From Kriegella sp963975415 (GTDB taxonomy: Bacteria > Bacteroidota > Bacteroidia > Flavobacteriales > Flavobacteriaceae), in assembly GCF_963975415.1 (NCBI RefSeq), contig NZ_CAXBGN010000001.1, forward strand, positions 372,001 to 436,000: DNA of 64,000 bases, written 5' to 3'. How positions within the stretch are numbered: position 1 is the first letter of the stretch; each line of letters starts with the position of its first letter. This document shows, in pieces, positions 27,703 to 36,011 of this stretch. The translations under genes and the position numbers were made by a program. Below the pieces are notes generated by a model. The model saw only the letters and a program-made list of their open reading frames with translations. It did not search any database and was not told where the DNA came from.

Positions 27703-27969
27703 ATGAGCACAAAAGAGCAAAATAAAACGTACAATTCAAATATCACCAAGGAAGATAAAAAAGCCCTTCGTGATAGAATCGAAAATATACGATCTGACCA
27801 AGGTGATGACACCCAACTAAAAGGTCGGGAAGAAAATACCGATTTTGCGGGAAGCGATTTAGATGTGCCCGGGCGCACCCTTCCCAAGAATAAGAGTCCT
27901 AAAAATTTGAAAGACGAAGAAAACCAACTCTATAGCGAAAGCCAAGAACAAACCGAGAATACGAATTAA
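27703..27969 (+). CDS. Small hydrophilic protein, probably disordered, unknown function
   Basis: Start chosen at 27703 (MSTKEQNKTYNSN), preceded by an A-rich stretch typical of Bacteroidota starts; an upstream start at 27652 would add 17 basic residues of poor quality. The 88-residue product is almost entirely charged and polar, with no membrane helix or cysteine and many Lys, Glu, Asp and Asn. It looks intrinsically disordered, like small stress-associated proteins. No family recognised. Confidence 0.55.
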   Translation: MSTKEQNKTYNSNITKEDKKALRDRIENIRSDQGDDTQLKGREENTDFAGSDLDVPGRTLPKNKSPKNLKDEENQLYSESQEQTENTN

Positions 27970-28098
27970 ATATTCTTGGTTCAGAAGAGCTTCGCTTCCA
28001 CAGAACTTTTTGTTACATAAACTTGTTAATTCCCTTCAATTCTTTGTTGAACGTCGTAATTTTAAGCTTCAATAATTTCTTATGACTGCTACTTTTAA

Positions 28099-28106
28099 TA
28101 GCTTTG
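28099..28106 (+). promoter_or_regulatory. -7 box of the leu operon
   Basis: TAGCTTTG matches TAnnTTTG, 24 nt before the leuC start, giving a short leader. No good TTG at -33 is seen. There is no room for a leader peptide or riboswitch between this box and leuC. Confidence 0.5.
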
Positions 28107-28130
28107 TAAGCTTAGAATTATCAAAACAAA

Positions 28131-29546
28131 ATGAGTACAAAGAAGACATTATTTGACAAAGTGTGGGATTCCCACGTGGTACACCATATAGAAAACGGTC
28201 CTGATGTATTATTTATCGACCGACATATGGTTCATGAGGTGACTAGCCCTGTTGCATTTTTAGGAATCAAGAATCGTGGTATTCGGGTGATGTATCCTGA
28301 AAAGACATTTGCCACCGCTGACCACAACACACCAACGATCAATCAACATTTACCTGTTGCCGATCCACTTTCTGCCAATCAGCTAAGAGCATTGGAAGAG
28401 AATTCCAATGAATATGGCATTTCATATTGGGGGCTCGGCCATGAAAAAAACGGTATTGTACACGTTGTAGGTCCCGAATATGGTATTACTCAACCCGGGG
28501 CGACTATCGTCTGTGGGGACTCGCATACCTCTACTCATGGTGCTTTTGGTGCCATTGCTTTTGGTATCGGTACCTCTGAAGTAGAAATGGTATTGGCAAC
28601 ACAATGTATTATGCAGACCAAACCCAAGAGTATGCGTATTACTGTCAATGGAAGTTTAAGTAAGGCAGTGACCCCAAAAGACGTTGCCCTGTATATTATC
28701 TCTAAACTGACTACATCTGGCGCTACTGGCTATTTCGTGGAATATGCGGGTGAAGTGTTCCGTAATATGACCATGGAAGGGCGAATGACCGTTTGTAATC
28801 TCAGCATAGAAATGGGAGCCCGAGGTGGTATGATAGCACCCGATGAAAAAACATTTGAATATGTCAAGGGCAGGGAATTCACTCCAAAAGGTGCCGCTTG
28901 GGACAAAGCCATGGCATACTGGGAGACTCTTCCTACCGATGAAGGTGCCGAATATGATAAGGAAGTTGTTTTTGACGCTGCCGATATAGAACCTATGATT
29001 ACCTACGGTACCAACCCAGGGATGGGCATCGGAATTTCCCATGGTATTCCTGAGGCAAAAGCGCTCGAAGGTGGCGTTGCTACCTACAAAAAATCGCTGC
29101 AATACATGAATTTCAATGAAGGCGACAACATGATAGGCAAAAGAATAGATTTTGTTTTTCTTGGAAGTTGTACCAATGGCCGTATTGAAGATTTTAGAGC
29201 CTTCACTTCCCTTATAAAAGGAAGACAAAAAGCGGATCATGTTACTGCATGGTTAGTACCTGGTTCACATAAGGTGGAAGCTGCCATAAAAGAAGAAGGC
29301 CTTTTAGATATCTTGACAAATGCCGGATTTGAACTTCGTGAACCTGGATGTTCTGCTTGTTTGGCCATGAACGATGACAAGGTCCCGGCAGGTAAATATG
29401 CAGTCAGCACCTCGAACAGAAACTTCGAAGGAAGACAAGGACCGGGGTCGCGAACATTATTGGCAAGTCCATTAGTGGCCGCAGCGGCAGCCGTTACCGG
29501 AAAGGTTACCGACCCTAGGGAACTAATGGAATTAGAAACGGCTTAA
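28131..29546 (+). CDS. leuC: 3-isopropylmalate dehydratase large subunit
   Basis: A 471-residue aconitase-superfamily protein, the usual LeuC length. It binds a [4Fe-4S] cluster through Cys347 (FLGSCTNGRIEDF) and Cys407/Cys410 (PGCSACLAMN), the same positions as in the E. coli enzyme. VCGDSHTSTHGAFGAIAFGIGTSEVE is the conserved substrate-region signature. With LeuD it isomerises 2-isopropylmalate to 3-isopropylmalate in the cytoplasm. It is first gene of a four-gene leu operon, with 114 nt before leuD. Confidence 0.98.
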   Translation: MSTKKTLFDKVWDSHVVHHIENGPDVLFIDRHMVHEVTSPVAFLGIKNRGIRVMYPEKTFATADHNTPTINQHLPVADPLSANQLRALEENSNEYGISYWGLGHEKNGIVHVVGPEYGITQPGATIVCGDSHTSTHGAFGAIAFGIGTSEVEMVLATQCIMQTKPKSMRITVNGSLSKAVTPKDVALYIISKLTTSGATGYFVEYAGEVFRNMTMEGRMTVCNLSIEMGARGGMIAPDEKTFEYVKGREFTPKGAAWDKAMAYWETLPTDEGAEYDKEVVFDAADIEPMITYGTNPGMGIGISHGIPEAKALEGGVATYKKSLQYMNFNEGDNMIGKRIDFVFLGSCTNGRIEDFRAFTSLIKGRQKADHVTAWLVPGSHKVEAAIKEEGLLDILTNAGFELREPGCSACLAMNDDKVPAGKYAVSTSNRNFEGRQGPGSRTLLASPLVAAAAAVTGKVTDPRELMELETA

Positions 29547-29660
29547 ATGAAATCGTCTTTTTTAATGTAAACGGACGTAAAACCTGTTTGAATCATTTTA
29601 GATTTGACACCGATTGTTCCGTTTCATTCAGATTGATAGTTAACAAACAAATATACAAAA

Positions 29661-30257
29661 ATGGCATACGATAAATTCAATATACTAACAAGCAGTGCTG
29701 TTCCATTGCCTATCGAGAATGTAGATACCGATCAGATCATTCCGGCACGTTTTTTAAAAGCCACAGAACGTAAGGGTTTCGGTGATAACTTGTTTCGTGA
29801 TTGGCGTTATAATGCAGACAATTCTCCTAAAGAGAGTTTTGTATTGAACAATCCTATTTACGGCGGAAAAATTTTAGTAGGTGGCAAGAACTTTGGTTCG
29901 GGATCTTCCCGTGAACATGCGGCTTGGGCCGTTTATGATTATGGGTTCCGTTGTGTTGTCTCCAGTTTTTTTGCAGATATCTTTAGAAACAACTGTTTGA
30001 ACATTGGTGTTTTACCGGTTCAGGTAAGTGCTGAATTTTTAGATGAAATCTACAAGGCCATCGAAACAGACCCGAAAACCGAACTGGAAATTAGTCTGCC
30101 CGAGCAGACCATCACCATTAAGGCAACAGGTGCTCAAGAGAGTTTTGACATCAACGACTACAAAAAAGCAAATATGTTGAACGGATTTGATGATATTGAT
30201 TACTTGCTGAACATCAAAGAAAACATTCGGGAATTTGCCCTGGACAGACCACTTTAA
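29661..30257 (+). CDS. leuD: 3-isopropylmalate dehydratase small subunit
   Basis: A 198-residue swivel-domain protein. NVDTDQIIPARFLK near residue 20, GGKNFGSGSSREHAAWAVYDYGFR near 76 and SSFFADIFRNNCLNIGVLPV near 104 are hallmark LeuD segments. It forms the heterodimer with LeuC. It is followed 84 nt later by the LeuA-like gene in the same direction. Confidence 0.98.
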   Translation: MAYDKFNILTSSAVPLPIENVDTDQIIPARFLKATERKGFGDNLFRDWRYNADNSPKESFVLNNPIYGGKILVGGKNFGSGSSREHAAWAVYDYGFRCVVSSFFADIFRNNCLNIGVLPVQVSAEFLDEIYKAIETDPKTELEISLPEQTITIKATGAQESFDINDYKKANMLNGFDDIDYLLNIKENIREFALDRPL

Positions 30258-30365
30258 AATTCGTCTTACGAGAAGCATTTTCGCAACGAAGCAACCTATT
30301 GAAAACTATTAAACATCTTAAAGTATTGCTTTGCTGCGGAGGTGGGTCGACAAGACTGGCTCGCA

Positions 30366-31898
30366 ATGATGAATGACCAGAAAATGAAAAGAACCATCGA
30401 AATAATGGATACTACCCTGCGTGATGGGGAACAGACCTCTGGGGTATCCTTTTCCGCTTCTGAAAAGTTGACACTGGCCAAGTTGTTGCTTGATGAATTG
30501 CAAGTGGATCGTATCGAGGTGGCATCGGCAAGAGTTTCAGAAGGTGAACTTAAAGCCGTACAGCAAATTACCGAATGGGCCGCGTCACAAAACTATTTGG
30601 ATCGCATTGAAGTATTGACATTCGTTGATCGTGGGGTCTCTTTGGAATGGATGCAAAAGGCAGGAGCCAAAGTTCAAAATTTATTGACGAAAGGCTCTTT
30701 AAACCATTTGACCCATCAACTCAAACAAACCCCCGAACAACATTTCGAGGCCATTGAAAAAAATGTCGTTCAAGCCAATACCTTAGGTTTTACCACCAAT
30801 GTATATTTAGAGGACTGGAGCAATGGAATGCGTAATTCAAAAGAATATGTTTTTCAGTTTTTGGATTTTTTGACCACACAACCTGTAAAACGTATTCTCT
30901 TACCCGATACCTTGGGTGTTTTAACCCACACGGAAACCCATGAATTTCTGGCGGAAATTATTGAAAGATATCCGAACAGCCATTTTGATTTTCACGGCCA
31001 TAATGATTATGATTTGAGTGTAGCCAATGTCATGGAAGCCTTAAAGGCTGGTTGTCATGGGTTACATTTGACGGTAAATGGTATGGGCGAACGGGCAGGT
31101 AACGCCCCATTGGCAAGTGTTGTAGCCGTAATTAACGACTTTCATCAAGATATAAAAATAGGCGTAAAGGAAACCGCACTCTATAAAGTCAGTAAATTGG
31201 TCTCTGCTTTTACAGGTTTCGGAATCCCCGCGAACAAGCCCATCGTAGGAGATAACGTGTTTACCCAAACAGCTGGCATACATGCGGATGGGGATAGTAA
31301 AAAAAATCTATACTTTAACGACTTACTGCCAGAGCGATTTGGCCGTAAACGAAAATATGCTTTAGGAAAAACTTCCGGAAAAGCCAATATTCAAAAGAAT
31401 CTTCAAGAACTAGGTCTGACCCTGAACGACGAGGAAATTAAAAAAGTAACACAACGCATCATAGAATTGGGTGATAAAAAGGAGCGGGTCACAAAAGAAG
31501 ACCTTCCTTATATCATTTCCGACGTCTTGGATACCGTTGCCAAACAACAACGTGTATTTGTCAAGTCGTATGTGCTGACCCATGCCAAAGGATTAAAACC
31601 TTCTACGGCAGTGGCCCTTGAAATCGACGGGGAGCTCCATGAAGAGCATGCGCAGGGAGACGGTCAATACGATGCCTTTATGAATGCCCTCCGCCGTGTA
31701 TATAAAAACAAAAAAAAGCCATTTCCCAAACTTACCGATTATGCGGTGAGAATACCTCCTGGAAGCAACTCTGATGCCTTATGCGAGACCATTATCACTT
31801 GGGAGCACGAGGGTAAAGAATTTATCACCCGTGGGCTGGATTCCGACCAAACCGTTTCGGCCATCAAAGCCACAGAAAAAATGTTGAATATCATATAA
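30366..31898 (+). CDS. 2-isopropylmalate/citramalate synthase family protein
   Basis: A DRE-TIM metallolyase-type synthase of about 505-510 residues. ATG codons at 30366, 30369 and 30384 are all possible starts; a GTG at 30342 is also open. The catalytic N-terminal motif is IMDTTLRDGEQTSGVSFS. DFHGHNDYDLSVANVMEALKAG and NGMGERAGNAPLASV provide metal-binding His residues. FTQTAGIHADGD follows, and a C-terminal LeuA-type allosteric domain (about residues 385-505) is present. Its position between leuD and leuB argues for 2-isopropylmalate synthase, but sequence details also resemble citramalate synthase (CimA). I leave the symbol blank for that reason. Confidence 0.9.
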   Translation: MMNDQKMKRTIEIMDTTLRDGEQTSGVSFSASEKLTLAKLLLDELQVDRIEVASARVSEGELKAVQQITEWAASQNYLDRIEVLTFVDRGVSLEWMQKAGAKVQNLLTKGSLNHLTHQLKQTPEQHFEAIEKNVVQANTLGFTTNVYLEDWSNGMRNSKEYVFQFLDFLTTQPVKRILLPDTLGVLTHTETHEFLAEIIERYPNSHFDFHGHNDYDLSVANVMEALKAGCHGLHLTVNGMGERAGNAPLASVVAVINDFHQDIKIGVKETALYKVSKLVSAFTGFGIPANKPIVGDNVFTQTAGIHADGDSKKNLYFNDLLPERFGRKRKYALGKTSGKANIQKNLQELGLTLNDEEIKKVTQRIIELGDKKERVTKEDLPYIISDVLDTVAKQQRVFVKSYVLTHAKGLKPSTAVALEIDGELHEEHAQGDGQYDAFMNALRRVYKNKKKPFPKLTDYAVRIPPGSNSDALCETIITWEHEGKEFITRGLDSDQTVSAIKATEKMLNII

Positions 31899-31919
31899 CC
31901 TAAATAGAAACACTAGTAC

Positions 31920-32975
31920 ATGAAACTGAATATAGCCCTTTTAGCCGGAGATGGTATAGGCCCCGAAGTTATTGATCAAGCTGTAAAAGTATCGAATGCG
32001 ATTGCTGAAAAATTCAATCACGAAATAAGTTGGACACCCGCTTTGACGGGTGCTGCGGCCATAGATGCCGTTGGGGAACCTTACCCAGACGAAACCCACG
32101 AAGTATGTGCCAATGCCGACGCCGTTTTATTCGGTGCCATTGGCCACCCTCGTTTTGACAATGACCCATCGGCAAAAGTACGCCCGGAACAAGGATTGTT
32201 GAAAATGCGTCAAAAATTAGGTCTTTTCGCCAACGTACGACCAACATTTACTTTTCCTTCCCTTATTGACAAATCACCCTTAAAGCGTGAGCGAATCGAG
32301 GGAACTGATTTGATCATCCTTAGAGAATTAACTGGAGGTGTTTATTTCGGGGAACGCGGAAGAAAAGACGATGGCAACACCGCTTTTGACACCATGACCT
32401 ACCAACGTTTTGAAATAGAACGATTAGCAAAAAAGGGCTTTGAAATGGCTCTAAAGCGCTCTAAAAAGTTGTGTTGTGTAGACAAAGCCAATGTTCTGGA
32501 ATCTTCACGTTTATGGCGTGAAACCGTTCAGGCAATGGAAAAGGATTATCCTGAGGTAGAAGTTTCCTATGAATTTATCGATGCCGTTGCCATGCGTTTG
32601 GTTCAATGGCCTAAAGACTATGATGTAATCATCACCGCAAACCTTTTTGGAGATATTTTGACGGATGAAGCGTCTGTTATTTCTGGGTCTATGGGATTAA
32701 TGCCCTCTTCTTCGGTAGGAAGCAAGGTGTCTTTGTACGAGCCCATTCACGGTTCTTACCCCCAGGCTGCGGGTAAAGATATTGCCAACCCATTGGCTAC
32801 TGTCTTATCGGCCGCTATGCTTTTTGAAGATTTAAATCTTAATGAAGAAGCCCAAGCGATACGTGACGTAGTCAACAAATCGTTATCCGAGAGTATTGTA
32901 ACCGAAGATTTGGCCGAAGGCGGAAAAGCCTATAAGACCAGTGAAGTTGGAGACTGGTTAGCGAAGAACGTCTAA
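31920..32975 (+). CDS. leuB: 3-isopropylmalate dehydrogenase
   Basis: A 351-residue beta-decarboxylating dehydrogenase. LLAGDGIGPEVIDQAVKV opens the protein, LRELTGGVYFGERGRKDDG near residue 140 carries the substrate-binding loop, and NLFGDILTDEASVISGSMGLMPSSS near 241 is the family signature; EPIHGSYPQAAGKDIANP binds NAD. It oxidises and decarboxylates 3-isopropylmalate to 4-methyl-2-oxopentanoate. It is last gene of the leu operon and is followed by a strong terminator. Confidence 0.98.
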   Translation: MKLNIALLAGDGIGPEVIDQAVKVSNAIAEKFNHEISWTPALTGAAAIDAVGEPYPDETHEVCANADAVLFGAIGHPRFDNDPSAKVRPEQGLLKMRQKLGLFANVRPTFTFPSLIDKSPLKRERIEGTDLIILRELTGGVYFGERGRKDDGNTAFDTMTYQRFEIERLAKKGFEMALKRSKKLCCVDKANVLESSRLWRETVQAMEKDYPEVEVSYEFIDAVAMRLVQWPKDYDVIITANLFGDILTDEASVISGSMGLMPSSSVGSKVSLYEPIHGSYPQAAGKDIANPLATVLSAAMLFEDLNLNEEAQAIRDVVNKSLSESIVTEDLAEGGKAYKTSEVGDWLAKNV

Positions 32976-33000
32976 GTCATTTTTAGAAAATTAAAAATTA

Positions 33001-33038
33001 AAAACCCCGAAACGTAATATTCTACGCTTCGGGGTTTT
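33001..33038. terminator. Bidirectional rho-independent terminator between leuB and the MFS gene
   Basis: A 16-bp stem with one mismatch (33001-33016 with 33023-33038), loop of 6 nt, core CCCCGAA/TTCGGGG and A/T tails on both sides. It lies 26 nt after leuB and 22 nt after the end of the convergent MFS gene, so it can serve both. Confidence 0.9.
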
Positions 33039-33059
33039 AGGTTTGAGTTAGTAATTCGG

Positions 33060-34271
33060 TTATCTGCCACTAAGGGCCATTTTTCCTCTTTTAGTACTAC
33101 GGTTTTTCCGCATTATGATTACGGACACCGACATAACCACTCCTAGTCCTGCTAGAACAGCACCTACAAGTCCTGCTGATGTATAGCCGTAACCCAATGT
33201 AATTGGCAATCCTGCAAGATACGCTCCCGAGGCATTACCCATATTAAATGCACTTTGGTTCATAGAGGAAGCTAACATCTCAGAACCTTTCGAGGTGTTT
33301 ATGATAGCCATTTGTATGGGGGTTGCAACACTAAAGGAGACCATTCCAATAATAAAAGTCAATACCAATACCGCATTCGGATCGGAAGCAACGAAAGCGT
33401 TGACGAGTAGTACAACCACCATCACCGATAGACTTATGGCAACAGCTTTTAAAGGGTAAAACCATTCCGCCATTTTGGCACCGATAAAGTTTCCTAAAAC
33501 CATACCCAAGCCCGCAATGATCATGGCATAGCCCACAACATTATCAGCATGGCCTGCCACCTTGGTAATCAATGGGGCAATATAGCTGTACCAAGCAAAG
33601 AATCCTCCAGTACCTATTGTTGTCAATAGAATTAGTATCCAAAGTTCCATGTTTTTAAGGCCCTGATTACCTTCCGTATTCGATTTAGAAGGTTCTGGTT
33701 CGAAATGGGGCATCCAAAAATAGATACTCGCCATCGTAATAAGGCCGACCACGCCGACCATTAAAAACGAAATACTCCATCCATAATGGTGTCCTAAATA
33801 TGTTCCAAGAGGCACACCGATTACATTGGCTACCGTTAACCCGGCAAACATGGTAGCAATGGCCTGAGCTGCTTTCCCCGGCTTGGAAAGTTTTCCGGCC
33901 ACGACCGCTCCAATTCCGAAAAAGGCACCATGCGGCAAGCCCGACAAAAATCTATAAAAAAGTAAGCTTCCATAACTATCTGCAAAGGCAGATAAGGTAT
34001 TGAAGGCGGTAAACCATACCATTAAATAGAGTAGTACTTTCTCTGCAGTCCACTTACCTGCAATTTGGGTAAACAGAGGTGCACCGACTACAACTCCTAA
34101 AGCATAGGCCGCAATAAAATGGCCCGCTTGCGGAATACTTATTTGGAGTCCTGAAGCAACATCGGGCAATATGCCCATGATTACAAACTCTGTAAGTCCA
34201 ATGCCGAACCCTCCAAGGGCCAAGGCAATCAGCGCTTTTTTGTTTGATGCTTTTAGTTTCATAACTAACAT
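33060..34271 (-). CDS. MFS transporter, DHA1/AraJ-type exporter
   Basis: A 403-residue membrane protein with about 12 hydrophobic helices. Its beginning, ALALGGFGIGLTEFVIMGILPDVA, and the GVVVGAPLFT and RFLSGLPHGAFFGIGAVVAG segments are characteristic of the AraJ/YdhP-like DHA1 branch, which exports sugars or drugs. Met4 (34262) is an alternative start. It has its own promoter box and an operator-like palindrome upstream, so local repression is likely, but no regulator gene is adjacent. Confidence 0.9.
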   Translation of the reverse strand: MLVMKLKASNKKALIALALGGFGIGLTEFVIMGILPDVASGLQISIPQAGHFIAAYALGVVVGAPLFTQIAGKWTAEKVLLYLMVWFTAFNTLSAFADSYGSLLFYRFLSGLPHGAFFGIGAVVAGKLSKPGKAAQAIATMFAGLTVANVIGVPLGTYLGHHYGWSISFLMVGVVGLITMASIYFWMPHFEPEPSKSNTEGNQGLKNMELWILILLTTIGTGGFFAWYSYIAPLITKVAGHADNVVGYAMIIAGLGMVLGNFIGAKMAEWFYPLKAVAISLSVMVVVLLVNAFVASDPNAVLVLTFIIGMVSFSVATPIQMAIINTSKGSEMLASSMNQSAFNMGNASGAYLAGLPITLGYGYTSAGLVGAVLAGLGVVMSVSVIIMRKNRSTKRGKMALSGR

Positions 34272-34320
34272 TTTTAAGGTTAAACTTTTAAAAAAGAGTT
34301 GGGGCTCTTTAAATTCAATA

Positions 34321-34347
34321 ACAATTATAATTGTCTGGACAAAGTTA
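34321..34347 (-). promoter_or_regulatory. Promoter and operator-like palindrome for the MFS gene
   Basis: CAAAGTTA at 34340-34347 reads TAACTTTG on the minus strand, matching TAnnTTTG. Just downstream of it in transcript direction is a perfect 14-bp palindrome ACAATTATAATTGT (34321-34334), about where transcription would start. This fits a repressor site of the MarR or HxlR kind. Repressor identity is inferred. Confidence 0.5.
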
Positions 34348-34481
34348 GGACGGACTTTTATGATTATGATATGTGCTATTGTCCAATATCTATCGGATAT
34401 TACCTCGTATTTTTCTTAAATAGTGTTAAGAAAGGTAAATTGCTACAGAAAATAAATAGGGAAAGGTATCGTCTCTATCGG

Positions 34482-35888
34482 CTACCGAGGCTGTTCAAGC
34501 TGATAGGTTTTATCATATAGACTCAATTGTCTACGCTTCCATTCGGCTCCTTCAACAAATACAGGGTGGGGTAAATTGACATCCCATTCCCCTAATTTGT
34601 GTAATAATTCCTTAGTTTTGGCCAAATTCTCAAGAGAAACATCTTTTTCTTCCGAAATATCGGTAGGCAGATGATAAAGCATAGGAAGCCGATCTGGCAT
34701 CCGAATCAATTTCCAATCTCCTTGACGTATGGCTGTACTGATTGTAAAGCGCCAAAGCAGTTCTTGACGAGCGACTGCCGTAACCTTGCCGGTGAGGTAA
34801 GGCATCAAATTTACTCCTGTAAAATATTTTTGATCGGCAACATTACCTGAGGCCAATGTTAAAAAAGTTGGGGCCAAGTCCAACGCTGTCACCATTTCCC
34901 CTAAAGTTTGGCCAGAGGGTATAATTTCAGCACCTTTAATAATAAAAGGCACATGAATTCCCCCTTCAAGTACAATTCCCTTCTGACCCCTGTAGGGTGC
35001 GTTCAATGAAGCATTTGTATCTGTAGGACCACCATTATCACTTATAAAAACAATGATTGTATTGTTTTCTAAACCTTCCTTTTTAACTGCTGCCATAATA
35101 CGACCAACGTTCACATCCAAACGATGTACCATTGCCGCATACGTTCTTCTTTTTTTATTCTTAATATGGGCATACAGCTTAAGGTCTTCTTCCTTGGCTT
35201 GCATCGGCGTATGCGGTGCATTGAATGAAGCGAACAAAAAGAAGGGAGACTGCCTATGGCGTGTTATAAAATCGACACATTCACTACCCTTGTCGTCTGT
35301 CAAATAAGTAAGCGATTGTGGCGTACGGTAGTTACTCTCTATAGGAGACAAATACCCCTTGCCTTCATCATTGGCGGAAAAATAATCATGCCCGCCACCG
35401 GTATACCCCCAAAACTCGTCGAAACCTCTGTTTAAAGGATGAAATTGCTCTTCATAACCCAAATGCCACTTTCCGATTAGTCCACTGACATAACCAAAGG
35501 GTTTTAAATGATCCGCTATTGTTTTTTGTGAAAGCGGCAAGCCCAAATATTCTGAATCAAATCCGGGCTCCGCCTTTCGAGGAAGGTTGTTGTCATGACC
35601 AAACTCAACTTGGTTGACACCTGTGATAAAACCAGCGCGTGAAGGACTACACACTGGGGATGAAACATACCCTTGGGTAAAAATAGTTCCCTTACGAGCC
35701 AGCTCATCAATATGAGGCGTCTTTATTTGATTACTTCCCGTAAATCCGAGATCACCATATCCAAGATCATCGGCAACAATTAGAATGAAATTGGGCTTTT
35801 CTCCAGAGTTTCTTGATTGCCCTGAAATATTAGTATAGGCAAGCAAGCCAAAAAAAATACAAATTGGCAATCTTCCAAAACTCCTCAT
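34482..35888 (-). CDS. Type I sulfatase (S1 family), exported
   Basis: A 468-residue arylsulfatase-type protein with a signal peptide (about residues 1-23). The metal-binding ILIVADDLGYGDLG is near residue 33. The formylglycine site is Cys80 in SSPVCSPSRAGFITG (CxPSR type). IGKWHLGY and FISDNGGPT complete the active site. It would remove sulfate esters from an algal or animal glycan. It stands alone, with no SusCD or glycosidase neighbour, and needs a true formylglycine-generating enzyme that is not evident in this window. Confidence 0.93.
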   Translation of the reverse strand: MRSFGRLPICIFFGLLAYTNISGQSRNSGEKPNFILIVADDLGYGDLGFTGSNQIKTPHIDELARKGTIFTQGYVSSPVCSPSRAGFITGVNQVEFGHDNNLPRKAEPGFDSEYLGLPLSQKTIADHLKPFGYVSGLIGKWHLGYEEQFHPLNRGFDEFWGYTGGGHDYFSANDEGKGYLSPIESNYRTPQSLTYLTDDKGSECVDFITRHRQSPFFLFASFNAPHTPMQAKEEDLKLYAHIKNKKRRTYAAMVHRLDVNVGRIMAAVKKEGLENNTIIVFISDNGGPTDTNASLNAPYRGQKGIVLEGGIHVPFIIKGAEIIPSGQTLGEMVTALDLAPTFLTLASGNVADQKYFTGVNLMPYLTGKVTAVARQELLWRFTISTAIRQGDWKLIRMPDRLPMLYHLPTDISEEKDVSLENLAKTKELLHKLGEWDVNLPHPVFVEGAEWKRRQLSLYDKTYQLEQPR

Positions 35889-36011
35889 AGGTCAAAATAA
35901 TTCATTCATCTTTATAGCTACCAGCCGTACTTTAAAATAACCCTGCCAATAGAAAATAATAGAGACGCATAACGTCTTTTGTGACATTAAGCCGTTTAAC
36001 CTGCCTATTAT

